A stretch of DNA of 64,000 bases from Bordetella sp. H567 (GTDB taxonomy: Bacteria > Pseudomonadota > Gammaproteobacteria > Burkholderiales > Burkholderiaceae_B), in assembly GCF_001704295.1 (NCBI RefSeq), contig NZ_CP012334.1, positions 5,344,084 through 5,408,083 on the forward strand. The letters are read 5' to 3'. Shown here piece by piece: positions 25,243 to 33,916 of the stretch; the first letter of the stretch is position 1; each line of letters begins with the position of its first letter. The notes under the pieces were generated by a model. That model made no database searches. It was not told the origin of the DNA and saw only the letters and a program-made list of their open reading frames with translations. Both the position numbers and the translations under genes were made by a program.

Positions 25243-26205
25243 ATGACGGAATTGCAGATACAGCTGGAGGCCTTCCTCCAGGCGCTCGCGGCCGGCGTGC
25301 TGGTGGGTGCCCTGTATGGCCTGATGTGCGTCGGCCTGGCCATGATCTTCGGGATCATGCGCGTCATCAACTTCGCCCAGGGCGACTTCATGATGCTGGG
25401 CATGTACGTCGCCTACTTCTTCTTCATCGCACTCGGCTCGCATGTGCTGGCCGGCTCCCCGCTGGGCGCCTATCTCTCCATCCTGCTCACCGTTCCCGTC
25501 ATGTTCGCCGTCGGCTACCTGGCGCACCGGCTGCTGATCTCGCGCGTCACCGGCGGCAGGACTGCGGCACTGGAAGGCGAAGGGCACTACGCGCAGTTGA
25601 TCCTCACGCTGGGCATCGCGCTGATCCTGCAGAACGGCGGCATGATGGTCTTCGGACCGCAGCTCGTCTCCATACGCACGTCGGTATCCAGCACCGCCTG
25701 GGAGATCGGCCCGCTGTGGGGCGACGTCGTCAGCATCTTCGTCAACAAGGGCCGCGGCATCGCCGCCCTCATTTCCGTGGCGACCATCCTGCTGCTGGTC
25801 GCCCTGGTCAATCGCACCCGCCTGGGCAAATCGCTGCGCGCCGCCGCCGACAACCCCGTTGCCGCTTCCTACATGGGCATCGACGTCAATCGCGCCTACC
25901 GCATCGCCTTCGCGCTGGGCACTTGCGTCACCGCCTTGTCCGGCGGCCTGCTGGCCACCAATTTTCCCTTCCATCCCTTCGTCGGCCTGGAGTTCGTCAT
26001 CATCATGTATGCCGGCGTCGTGCTGGGCGGCATGGGCAGCATCTCCGGCGCCTTCTGGGGCGGCATGGTCATCGGCCTGGTCCAGCAACTGTCCGCGCTG
26101 GTCCTGCCCACGCAGCTGCAGAACGCCGCCATCTTCGTATTCTTCCTGCTGATCGTGACCCTGCGCCCGCAGGGCCTCTTCGGCCGCGTGGCGGAGCGGA
26201 CATGA
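25243..26205 (+). CDS. livH: Branched-chain-type ABC transporter permease (LivH)
   Basis: A 320-residue inner-membrane permease of the LivH class. Multiple spans begin at GVLVGALYGLMCVGLAMIFGIMRVINFAQGD in segments. The family signature NFAQGD.MMLGMY is at about 44-57 and the late GGMGSISGAFWGG loop is present. AGGAGACGCG precedes the ATG. Its TGA overlaps the ATG of the fused LivM-LivG gene (ATGA at 26202-26205). Such systems import branched-chain amino acids, but also amides, urea or aromatic acids, so the substrate is open. Confidence 0.9.
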   Translation: MTELQIQLEAFLQALAAGVLVGALYGLMCVGLAMIFGIMRVINFAQGDFMMLGMYVAYFFFIALGSHVLAGSPLGAYLSILLTVPVMFAVGYLAHRLLISRVTGGRTAALEGEGHYAQLILTLGIALILQNGGMMVFGPQLVSIRTSVSSTAWEIGPLWGDVVSIFVNKGRGIAALISVATILLLVALVNRTRLGKSLRAAADNPVAASYMGIDVNRAYRIAFALGTCVTALSGGLLATNFPFHPFVGLEFVIIMYAGVVLGGMGSISGAFWGGMVIGLVQQLSALVLPTQLQNAAIFVFFLLIVTLRPQGLFGRVAERT

Positions 26206-28253
26206 ACCGGCGCCGCCATACGTGGATCTTGTGCGCCCTGGCCATCGCCTATCCCGCGATCGCCTTGATGGTCGACAACACCTACCACCAGCTGATCTTC
26301 ACGCTGGTCCTGGTGTGGGCCTGCTTCGGCCTGTCGTGGAACATGCTCAGCGGCTATACCGGGCTGGTGTCCTTCGGCCACGCGGCATTCTTCGGGCTGG
26401 GCGCGTACGCGGCGGTACTGGGACAGATTTATCTGAACCTGACGCCATGGCTGATGATTCCCGTCTCGGCCATCATCGGGGCCGCCGCGGGCCTGCTTGT
26501 CGGGTTGCCCACCTTCCGCCTGCGCGGGCACTACTTCGCCCTGGCCATGCTCGCCTATCCGCTCGCCTTGCTCTACGTCTTCGAATGGCTGGGCTACCAG
26601 GAAGTCACCTTCCCGATGAAGCGCGAGAACGCCGCCGCCTACATGCAGTTTTCCAACCCCGGCATCTATACCGTGGTCGCGATGATCATGCTGGTGCTCT
26701 TCGTCGTCCTGACGCGGTATGTGGAACGCACCCGCTTCGGCATGGCGCTGATCGCCATCAAGCAGAACGAGGCGGCGGCCGAGGCGGCGGGCATCGACAC
26801 GCTGCGCTGGAAGCTCAAGGCCATCGCGCTGAGCGGCGCCATCGCCGGGGCCACGGGCGCGTTCTACGCCGTCGTGCTGCTGGTCGTCACGCCCGGCTCG
26901 GTGTTCGGCATGCTGGTATCGGCGCAGGCGCTGACGGTCGCGATGTTTGGCGGCGTGGGCACCGTGTGGGGCCCCATCATCGGCGCCGCCATCCTGGTGC
27001 CGCTGGGCGAGATCCTGCACGCCGAACTGGGCGCCCGCTATCCGGGCATACAGGGCGTGATCCTGGGCATCGCCATCATCGCGGTCATCCTGGCGGCGCC
27101 GGAGGGCGTGTTCTGGAAAGTGCGAGACCGCCTGCGCCGCGCGGGAGCGCGGGCCATGCCCGCCACGCTTTCCACGTATCCCGGGGGCAATGCGGCGCGC
27201 CGCGTCAACGAGGGCAACGCAAACGCGCGCGGCATCCAGGGAAACGCCATCGGCGACGGGCCAGGCATGGAGGGCGATGGCAATCACGGCCGGCGCGCCG
27301 GCAACGCCGTGGCCGATCGCCCGGTGTCGTCCACCGAAGCTGCCGCCGGCCACGCCATGTCCGCCGCCCTGCGCGGCATGGCCGACGGCGCGGCCGCCTT
27401 CGTGCCCATGGCCTTCGACACGCTTCCGGCCTCCGAAGCCGCCGCCCTTCAAGCGGCTGCCCATTCCACCGCAAGCGGCACCGAAGCACTTGCCGGCGCG
27501 CCTTCCACGGCCGGCAGCGCCATCCCCATCCTGGAAGTCCGCAACGTCTCGCGCCGCTTCGGCGGCCTGCAGGCCGTGCGCGACGTCAGCTTCAGCGTGC
27601 GGCGCGGCATGATCCTGGGCATCATCGGCCCCAACGGCGCGGGCAAGACCACGCTGTTCAACCTGCTCAACGGCTTCCTGCGGCCGGATACGGGCCAGGT
27701 GCGGGTCAACGGCGTGGATATGGCCGGGCGCAAGCCGCACGTGCTGTGCGCGGCCGGCATGGGCCGCACCTTCCAGGTCATGCGCCCTTTCATGCGGCTC
27801 ACGGTCCTGCAGAACGTGCAGGTGGGTGCCTACGTCAAGGCGCGCAACGAAGCCCATGCCCGCGAACTCGCACACCAGGCCGTCGCCCGCGTCGGCCTGG
27901 GCGACTGCGCCGACCAGGTGGCGTGCACCCTGACCACCCGGCAGCTGCGGCTGATGGAGCTGGCGCGTGCCCTGGCCGGGCAGCCCGAACTCCTGCTGCT
28001 GGACGAAACCCTGGCCGGCCTGGGCCATGGCGAAGTCGACGACGTCCTGGCCGTCATCCGCGCGCTCTCGCAGGAGGGCGTCACCATCGTCATCATCGAA
28101 CACACCATGCAGGCCATGGTGCGGCTGGTCGACCAGTTCGTGGTGCTGGACCACGGCGAAGTCCTGGTGGTGGGCGATCCCGCATCCATCACGCGCGACA
28201 GCCGCGTCGTCCAGGCCTACCTGGGCAAGAAGTGGAGCGCCAAGGATGCTTGA
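26202..28253 (+). CDS. Fused branched-chain-type ABC permease and ATPase (LivM-LivG)
   Basis: A 683-residue fusion. Residues 1-313 are a LivM permease (GLSWNMLSGYTGLVSFGHAAFFGLGAYAA segment, later GGVGTVWGPIIGA). About 314-442 are a long Ala/Gly/Asn-rich hydrophilic linker with no recognised fold. About 443-683 are a LivG ATPase: Walker A GPNGAGKT at 476-483 and Walker B LLLLDE near 600. The signature is atypical: LTTRQLRLMELARALA where LSxGxxR would be expected. The frame is uninterrupted, so this is a true fusion rather than an error. It overlaps LivH (4 bp) and LivF (8 bp). Confidence 0.9.
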   Translation: MNRRRHTWILCALAIAYPAIALMVDNTYHQLIFTLVLVWACFGLSWNMLSGYTGLVSFGHAAFFGLGAYAAVLGQIYLNLTPWLMIPVSAIIGAAAGLLVGLPTFRLRGHYFALAMLAYPLALLYVFEWLGYQEVTFPMKRENAAAYMQFSNPGIYTVVAMIMLVLFVVLTRYVERTRFGMALIAIKQNEAAAEAAGIDTLRWKLKAIALSGAIAGATGAFYAVVLLVVTPGSVFGMLVSAQALTVAMFGGVGTVWGPIIGAAILVPLGEILHAELGARYPGIQGVILGIAIIAVILAAPEGVFWKVRDRLRRAGARAMPATLSTYPGGNAARRVNEGNANARGIQGNAIGDGPGMEGDGNHGRRAGNAVADRPVSSTEAAAGHAMSAALRGMADGAAAFVPMAFDTLPASEAAALQAAAHSTASGTEALAGAPSTAGSAIPILEVRNVSRRFGGLQAVRDVSFSVRRGMILGIIGPNGAGKTTLFNLLNGFLRPDTGQVRVNGVDMAGRKPHVLCAAGMGRTFQVMRPFMRLTVLQNVQVGAYVKARNEAHARELAHQAVARVGLGDCADQVACTLTTRQLRLMELARALAGQPELLLLDETLAGLGHGEVDDVLAVIRALSQEGVTIVIIEHTMQAMVRLVDQFVVLDHGEVLVVGDPASITRDSRVVQAYLGKKWSAKDA

Positions 28254-28953
28254 AATCCGCAACCTCGTCGCCGGCTATGCCGCCCTGCCCGTTTTGCACG
28301 ACGTCTCCATCCAGGTCGAGGCCGGCGAGTTCGTTTCCATCGTCGGCCCCAACGGCGCGGGCAAAAGCACGCTCTTCAAAACCATCTCCGGCACCGTGGC
28401 CGCCATGGCCGGCACCATCCGCTTCGACGGGCACGACCTGCTCGGCGTGGCCCCTGCGCAGCGGCCGCACCTGGGCATCGCCCACGTCCCGGAAGGCCGC
28501 CAGGTCTTCGCCTCCATGACCGTCGAGGAGAACCTGGAGATGGGCGCCTATACCGCCGCCGGCCGCCGCGACTGGCAGCGCAACCTGGCACGCATCTACG
28601 ACTGGTTCCCCGTCCTGCCGCAGCGCGCGCGCCAACTCGCGGGCACCCTGTCCGGCGGCGAACAGCAGATGCTGGCCATCGGCCGCGGCCTGGCATCCTC
28701 GCCGCGTTTGCTGATGCTGGACGAACCCTCCATGGGCCTCTCGCCCGCCATCGCCGACTTCATCTTCGAACGCCTCATCGACATCCGCCGCGATGCCGGC
28801 CTGACCATCCTGCTGGTGGAACAACGCGTGGCCGAAGCCCTGCAATTCGCCGACCACGCCTACGTACTCGAAACCGGTCGCGTCGCCCTGGCCGGCACCC
28901 ACGAAACCCTGCAGGCCGACGACCGCGTCCGCCGTGCATACCTGGGAATGTGA
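28246..28953 (+). CDS. livF: Branched-chain-type ABC transporter ATPase (LivF)
   Basis: A 235-residue ATPase: Walker A GPNGAGKS at 34-41, signature LSGGEQQMLAIGRGL at about 133-147, Walker B LLMLDEPSMGLSP and the late H-loop region LLVEQRV. The start overlaps the fused LivM-LivG stop by eight bases (ATGCTTGA). It partners with the LivG half to power the importer; the binding protein follows 95 bp downstream. Confidence 0.92.
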   Translation: MLEIRNLVAGYAALPVLHDVSIQVEAGEFVSIVGPNGAGKSTLFKTISGTVAAMAGTIRFDGHDLLGVAPAQRPHLGIAHVPEGRQVFASMTVEENLEMGAYTAAGRRDWQRNLARIYDWFPVLPQRARQLAGTLSGGEQQMLAIGRGLASSPRLLMLDEPSMGLSPAIADFIFERLIDIRRDAGLTILLVEQRVAEALQFADHAYVLETGRVALAGTHETLQADDRVRRAYLGM

Positions 28954-29048
28954 ACGGACATCCGCGCGCCGCAAGGCGCGGGGACATCCGCCTGGAGCTT
29001 GAACCACACCTTGAACAGACCCGCCGACAGGGCTGACAGGAGGAGACC

Positions 29049-30287
29049 ATGAAGACCTTGACCATCACGCGCGCCCTGGGCGCGGCGACGTTGTCCGGCC
29101 TGCTGCTCTCGGCCGCCACCCCGGCCCCCGCCCGGGCCGCCGACCCCACGCCCATCAGCGTGGGCCTCATCGCGCCGATGTCCGGCCTCTATGCCCGTCC
29201 CGGCCAGGTCATGCGCATGGGCGCCGAAATGGCGGTGAAGGACATCAACGCCCAGGGCGGCATCAAGGCCCTGGGCGGCGCGCCCCTGAAACTGGTGGTG
29301 GTCGATTCCGGCGACTCCACCGAAAAATCCAAGAGCGCCGCGCAACGCATGGTGGCCGACTACCCGGACCTGGTCGCCGCCACCGGCGCCTACCTGAGCT
29401 CCTTCACGCTGGCCGTCACCGAAGTCACCGAACGCGCCAAGCTTCCCATGCTGACGCTCTCCTACTCCGACCAGATCACGGGACGCGGCTTCAAATACAT
29501 CTTCCAGACCTCGGCCACCGCCGGCCGCCAAGCCGAAATCGCCCTGCCCATCATCCTGGACCTGGCCGAGAAAGCCTCGGGCAAACGCCCGCGCACCGTC
29601 GCCATCCTGACCGACAACACGGCGGCCTCGCTGTCGTCGGTCAAGGCCATGAAGGACGGGCTGCTGCAGAAAAACAATCTGGAACTGGTCGTCGACGAAA
29701 CCTTCACGCCGCCGCTGTCCGATGCCTCATCACTGATCCAGCGCGTCCGCTCGCGCCGCCCGGACCTGGTCTTCTTCCTGCCCACGGTGATTTCCGACGC
29801 GAAGCTGATCCTGGAGAAGATGAACGAAACGAATGTGCGTATCCCCGTCATCTCCTTCGGCATCGCCATCGCGGAGCCGGACGTCCTGAACACCGTCAGC
29901 CCGCAACTGCTGAACGGCGTGATGTCGGCGGTCGCGAACTGGGGCGCCAAGGGCCAGGAAGCGCTGATCCAGCGGATGAAGACCGACTACAAGGAACCGT
30001 GGATGACGCAGAACGCCATATCGACCTATGGCGATATGTGGATCATCAAGGCCGCCCTGGAAAAAGCCGGCAAGGCCGACCGCGAAGCCGTCGCCCAGGC
30101 CATGCGCACCCTGAACGAAGGCCCCACGCCCTACTTCCCGGGCGGCGAACTGAAGTTCGACGACGCCGGCCACCGCATAGGCGCATCGCTCACCATCATC
30201 CAATGGCAAAACGGCATACCCGTCACCGTCTTCCCCGAGAACCTCGCCATCGCCCAGCCCATCTGGCCCGGCAAAAGCAGCAAGTGA
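29049..30287 (+). CDS. ABC transporter substrate-binding protein (LivJ-type, Peripla_BP_6)
   Basis: A 412-residue periplasmic binding protein with a 29-residue signal peptide (ATLSGLLLSAATPAPARAADP). Mature features: PISVGLIAPMSGLYARPGQVMRMGAEMAVKDINAQGG in segments, VVDSGDSTEKS and an AVTEVTERAKLPMLTLS hinge. It ends the livH-livMG-livF operon, with AGGAGGAGACC as a strong ribosome site that may allow higher expression. The ligand is not predictable from the sequence. Confidence 0.92.
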   Translation: MKTLTITRALGAATLSGLLLSAATPAPARAADPTPISVGLIAPMSGLYARPGQVMRMGAEMAVKDINAQGGIKALGGAPLKLVVVDSGDSTEKSKSAAQRMVADYPDLVAATGAYLSSFTLAVTEVTERAKLPMLTLSYSDQITGRGFKYIFQTSATAGRQAEIALPIILDLAEKASGKRPRTVAILTDNTAASLSSVKAMKDGLLQKNNLELVVDETFTPPLSDASSLIQRVRSRRPDLVFFLPTVISDAKLILEKMNETNVRIPVISFGIAIAEPDVLNTVSPQLLNGVMSAVANWGAKGQEALIQRMKTDYKEPWMTQNAISTYGDMWIIKAALEKAGKADREAVAQAMRTLNEGPTPYFPGGELKFDDAGHRIGASLTIIQWQNGIPVTVFPENLAIAQPIWPGKSSK

Positions 30288-30324
30288 ATCCCACCCCACC
30301 ACGGCACCAACACCACCGGCACAA

Positions 30325-30682
30325 CCACACCGCGTAGGCGCTTCGGGGCCGCGCTGGGCGGCCCCGAAGCGACGGGCAATCCAAGACCTTCCATCACCGA
30401 AACGCACAACCCCACGAAGCGCCAAGCACACAGCCCGTCCCAACGGCCAGTGATTAAGGCACAACGGAGTCCGTCGGGGGTGAGGCCTGTCGGGGCCGGC
30501 CCGTTGAGTCCGAGCGAGCGGGCGCCGAAGGGAGCCGAGGCGCGGACACCATCAAGAAAAATCCCACCCCTCAACGCCCGGCGGACGAGGACAGCGACGC
30601 GGTGTCCGGCCCCCGCGGGCCGGACCGGACGATCGGGCCGGCCCCGACAGGCCTCACCCCCGACGGACGGCCCCAGCACGCC
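30325..30682 (+). repeat. Dispersed palindromic repeat copy 4
   Basis: A hairpin 30339-30371 (14-bp perfect stem cgcttcgggg..., loop GCTGG) after CGCGTAGG; linker CTTCCATCACC, CCCACGAAGCGCCAAGCACACAG and AGTGATTAAGGCACAACGGA. B arms 30469-30502 and 30635-30668 (34 of 34 paired); inner hairpin 30604-30625 (GTCCGGCCC-CCGC-GGGCCGGAC). Same orientation as copies 2 and 3. It occupies most of the 516-bp gap before the GtrII-like gene. Confidence 0.9.
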
Positions 30683-30803
30683 ATCCACCGCCAGCAAAAC
30701 CATCCCCACGCCAAATCTCACAGCGCCCAAACGCCCGAACTGCTCTAATGCTGCGGATCCATGACAAGTCGCAGACCGCCGCGTCCCCGCTTTCGACATC
30801 CCT

Positions 30804-32297
30804 ATGCTCTCCAACGCCTCACCCACCCCATCCCGCAAGCACGTCTTCATTGCCGCATTGCTCCTGTACGCCCTGGTGATGTGGCCCATCCTTCACGCCG
30901 ACCGCTTCTACATCGACGACCTGGGACGCGCGCTCCACGGCTACCTGGGATGGACCTCGGACGGCAGGCCGCTGGCGAACCTCGTCGTCGAAACCATGAA
31001 CCTGGGCGCGCCCATCTCCGACCTCTCGCCCCTGCCCCAGCTCCTGGCCTTGCTCCTGCTCGCCTACCTGGCCGTCACCGTCAGCAGCAAGTTCAACATC
31101 CCCGGCACCTGGCGCGCCCCGCTCATCGTCGCCCCCCTCGTCGCCAACCCCTTCTTCCTCGAAAACCTCTCGTACAAATTCGACGTCCTCCCCATGACCC
31201 TGGCCACCGCCCTATCCTGCATGGCTGTCACCGCCATCCCCAGGACCGGATGGCGCGCCCTGCTGGGGTCCCTCGCGCTGCTGGCCACCCTCTGCCTCTA
31301 CCAACCCGCGCTCAACGTCTTCCTGGTGTTCGTCATCGCGGAATTCGTCCTCGGCCAGCGCGACCTGCTGCCCATGCGGCAACTGCTCGTTACCCTCGCC
31401 GTGCGCGCCGGGCAGCTGGTGCTCGCGCTCCTGGCCTACAAGCTCGTCATCGCCGGCACCGTCAAGGGCCGCTACGCCATCGCGCACGGCGCCATCGCCT
31501 CCGCCAACACCTGCGTGGCGGTCTTCCAACGCAACCTGGCCGCCTTCTGGCGCTATGTGCTGGACCAGCTTCCCGGCCTGTGGGCCAAGCCCCTGCTGGT
31601 ATTCATCGCGGCCGGCGCGCTGGCCGGCGCCTACTGGGGCGTGCGCTACCTGGCGCGAGGCTGGCATGGCGCATCGGCGCCCGGCCGCCTGGTCGCCATC
31701 GCCGCCATCGTCCTGATTCCCCTGGCCTTGGTGATCGCGCCCTGGGGCCCCATGCTGCTGCTCGAAGCCCCCGTGTATGCGCCGCGCGTGGCCATCGGCT
31801 TCGGCGCGCTGGGCGCCGTCGGCGTGCTGTTCGCCTGGACTGCCCTGGAACGCACCCGCCTGACGGCCGCGTGGCAGACCGCCGTCCTGACCGTGCCCAT
31901 TTATGGGCTGCTCACCTTCTGCTTCGTCTACGGCGCGTCGCTCAAACAGCAGAAGGAGTTTGAAAACCGGGTCGCCGCGCAGCTCTCCGCCGATCTCGGC
32001 CGGATCGGCGCGCAGCGCCCGATCTCCGAATATGTCCTCGTCGGCAGCCTGGGCCATGACGTGCTGGTCCGGCACACCATCCACAAGTACCCGCTCATCG
32101 CCACGCTGGTGCCCGTGCACCTCACGCAAGGATGGGGCTGGGCCTACGAAGAAATGCGGCACTTCGGGGTGGATATGAAGGCGGATGTCACCGCGCACCC
32201 CCAAGTGCCGCACACGCCTGCCGTGGCCGTATCGCGCGACTACGCCTTATACCTGGACCACGACAAGGCCATCGTGTCGTTCACGCCCGCCTCGTAA
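30804..32297 (+). CDS. GtrII-type glucosyltransferase-domain membrane protein
   Basis: A 497-residue polytopic membrane protein with about ten hydrophobic spans. The N-terminal DRFYIDDLGRALHGYLGW and GRPLANLVVE segments (about 31-65) match the GtrII family, which transfers lipid-linked glucose to O-antigen in the periplasm. The Asp pair in YIDDLGR is the usual family motif. No gtrA flippase or gtrB neighbour exists here, so either the partners lie elsewhere or this orphan acts on a different donor. A C-terminal soluble portion (about 370-497) carries mixed alpha/beta sequence. Confidence 0.75.
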   Translation: MLSNASPTPSRKHVFIAALLLYALVMWPILHADRFYIDDLGRALHGYLGWTSDGRPLANLVVETMNLGAPISDLSPLPQLLALLLLAYLAVTVSSKFNIPGTWRAPLIVAPLVANPFFLENLSYKFDVLPMTLATALSCMAVTAIPRTGWRALLGSLALLATLCLYQPALNVFLVFVIAEFVLGQRDLLPMRQLLVTLAVRAGQLVLALLAYKLVIAGTVKGRYAIAHGAIASANTCVAVFQRNLAAFWRYVLDQLPGLWAKPLLVFIAAGALAGAYWGVRYLARGWHGASAPGRLVAIAAIVLIPLALVIAPWGPMLLLEAPVYAPRVAIGFGALGAVGVLFAWTALERTRLTAAWQTAVLTVPIYGLLTFCFVYGASLKQQKEFENRVAAQLSADLGRIGAQRPISEYVLVGSLGHDVLVRHTIHKYPLIATLVPVHLTQGWGWAYEEMRHFGVDMKADVTAHPQVPHTPAVAVSRDYALYLDHDKAIVSFTPAS

Positions 32298-32335
32298 GGC
32301 GCGGCGACACGGCCACCGCGCAGCGCGCCGGCCGG

Positions 32336-33121
32336 TCAGAACACCGGCACGATGCTGCCCTTGAAGCGCTCGCGCATGAACTGCGCGGCCTGCGGCGAAC
32401 GCAGCGCCGCCACCAGCTTCTTCATGGCCGGCGTATCCTTGTCGTCCGGCCGGGCGGCCAGCAGATTCGCATAGGACGACTGTCCGCCTTCCAGGAACAG
32501 CGCATCCTTGGTCGGATCCAGCTTCGCTTCCAGCGCGAACGTCGTATTGATCACCGCCAGGTCCACCTCCGGCAGCACGCGCGGCAGCATCGGCGCCTCC
32601 AGCTGCTTGATCGAGATATGCCGCGGATTCGCCTTGATGTCCTTCACCGTCGACTTGGTGTTGCGGGGATCGGCCAGCTGAACCACCCCAGCCTGGTCCA
32701 GCAGCTGCAGCGCGCGGCCGCCGTTCACCGCATCATTGGGAATGGCCACCACCGCGCCGTCCTTCAGCTGCTTGATGTCCTTGATTTTGCTGGAATAGGC
32801 CCCGAACGGCGCCACGAAGATATCGCTCACCGCCACGATGTCCGTGCCGCGGCTGCGGTTGAACTCGTCCATGAAGGGCTTGTGCTGGAAGAAGTTCGCG
32901 TCGATGCGCTTTTGCGCGAGCTGCATGTTCGGCTGGATATAGTCGGTGAAGACCACCACCTGCAGGTCCACGCCCTCCTTCGCCAGCATCGGCTTGATGT
33001 TCTCCAGTATCTCCGCGTGCGGCGTGGGGCTGGCCCCCACCACGATCTTGTCGGCGGCGCGGGCGGCCGGCTGTAGGGTCATGGCGCATGCCACGGCCAA
33101 CACTGCAATCAGTTTGTTCAC
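32336..33121 (-). CDS. metQ: Methionine-type ABC transporter binding protein (MetQ/NlpA family)
   Basis: A 261-residue NlpA-family protein. The proposed GTG start at 33121 gives a compact signal peptide (NKLIAVLAVACAMTLQPAARAADKIVVG, in parts) and has GGAG nine bases upstream. The ATG at 33208 would add 29 residues with no signal character. Mature hallmarks: GASPTPHAEILENIKPMLAKEGVDL, QPNMQLAQKRIDANFFQHKPFM, NDAVNGGRAL and AVINTTFAL. It lacks an obvious lipobox Cys at the cleavage site, unlike E. coli MetQ. It follows metI by 120 bp. Confidence 0.88.
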   Translation of the reverse strand: MNKLIAVLAVACAMTLQPAARAADKIVVGASPTPHAEILENIKPMLAKEGVDLQVVVFTDYIQPNMQLAQKRIDANFFQHKPFMDEFNRSRGTDIVAVSDIFVAPFGAYSSKIKDIKQLKDGAVVAIPNDAVNGGRALQLLDQAGVVQLADPRNTKSTVKDIKANPRHISIKQLEAPMLPRVLPEVDLAVINTTFALEAKLDPTKDALFLEGGQSSYANLLAARPDDKDTPAMKKLVAALRSPQAAQFMRERFKGSIVPVF

Positions 33122-33241
33122 CTTCGTGATCTCCGTCGTTCGTTGGGACAATGCAATGCAGGGGTACAACATTGCCCGGCGCGACAACGCCGGGGTGCGG
33201 CGAAACACGGCATGGGCCGGCGCGCGGCCGGCCCATGAAAT

Positions 33242-33916
33242 CTAACGGGTGAAATGCAGCACCAGCCGGTTGCCGATGGTCTGCAGCAACTGGACCAGCA
33301 GCAACAGCAGCACGATAGTGATGAACATCACGTCCAGCTGGAAGCGCTGGTAGCCGTAGCGGATCGCCAGGTCGCCCAGGCCGCCGCCGCCCACCACGCC
33401 GGCCAGCGCGGAATACGACACCAGCGCGATCGCCGTCACCGTGGCCGCGGCCAGGATGCCCGGCATCGCTTCCGGCAGCAAGGCGCCGAAGACGATTTGC
33501 CGGGTATTGGCGCCCATGGCCAGCGAGGCCTCGATGATGCCGCGATCCACTTCGCGCAGCGCCGATTCCACCAGGCGGCCAAAGAAGGGAATGCCTGCCA
33601 CCACCAGCGCGGGCACCGACCCGGCCACGCCCAGCGACGTCCCGGTCAGTATCTGCGTCAGCGGAATCATCGCGATCAGCAGGATGACAAAGGGCAGCGA
33701 ACGCAGGATGTTCACGCCCAGCGACACGCCGCCGTAGATACGCGGCGCATCGAGCAGCTGCGTCGGGCTGGTCAGGAACAGCAGCACACCCAGAGGCAGG
33801 CCCAGCAGCAGTGTCAGGCTCAGCGACCAGCCCAGCATCGACAGCGTATCGACCGACGCCCAGCCGATGTCGGTCCAATCCACATTGCTGAACCACGTGG
33901 CCAGCAATTCGCTCAT
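33242..33916 (-). CDS. metI: Methionine-type ABC transporter permease
   Basis: A 224-residue permease starting MSELLATWFSNVDW. Five spans; the EAA-type loop reads GIIEASLAMGANTRQIVFGALLPEAMPGI, typical of MetI. The ATG at 33916 overlaps the ATPase stop (ATGA). D-Met/L-Met or another amino acid is the probable cargo with MetN and MetQ. Confidence 0.92.
   Translation of the reverse strand: MSELLATWFSNVDWTDIGWASVDTLSMLGWSLSLTLLLGLPLGVLLFLTSPTQLLDAPRIYGGVSLGVNILRSLPFVILLIAMIPLTQILTGTSLGVAGSVPALVVAGIPFFGRLVESALREVDRGIIEASLAMGANTRQIVFGALLPEAMPGILAAATVTAIALVSYSALAGVVGGGGLGDLAIRYGYQRFQLDVMFITIVLLLLLVQLLQTIGNRLVLHFTR

Noticed and set aside
24325-28262. Very long minus-strand open frames (587 and 788 codons) opposite the SDR and liv genes
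   Set aside because: Products are Gly/Asp/His/Gln-rich without domains and lie exactly antisense to well-supported genes; high GC lowers stop frequency.
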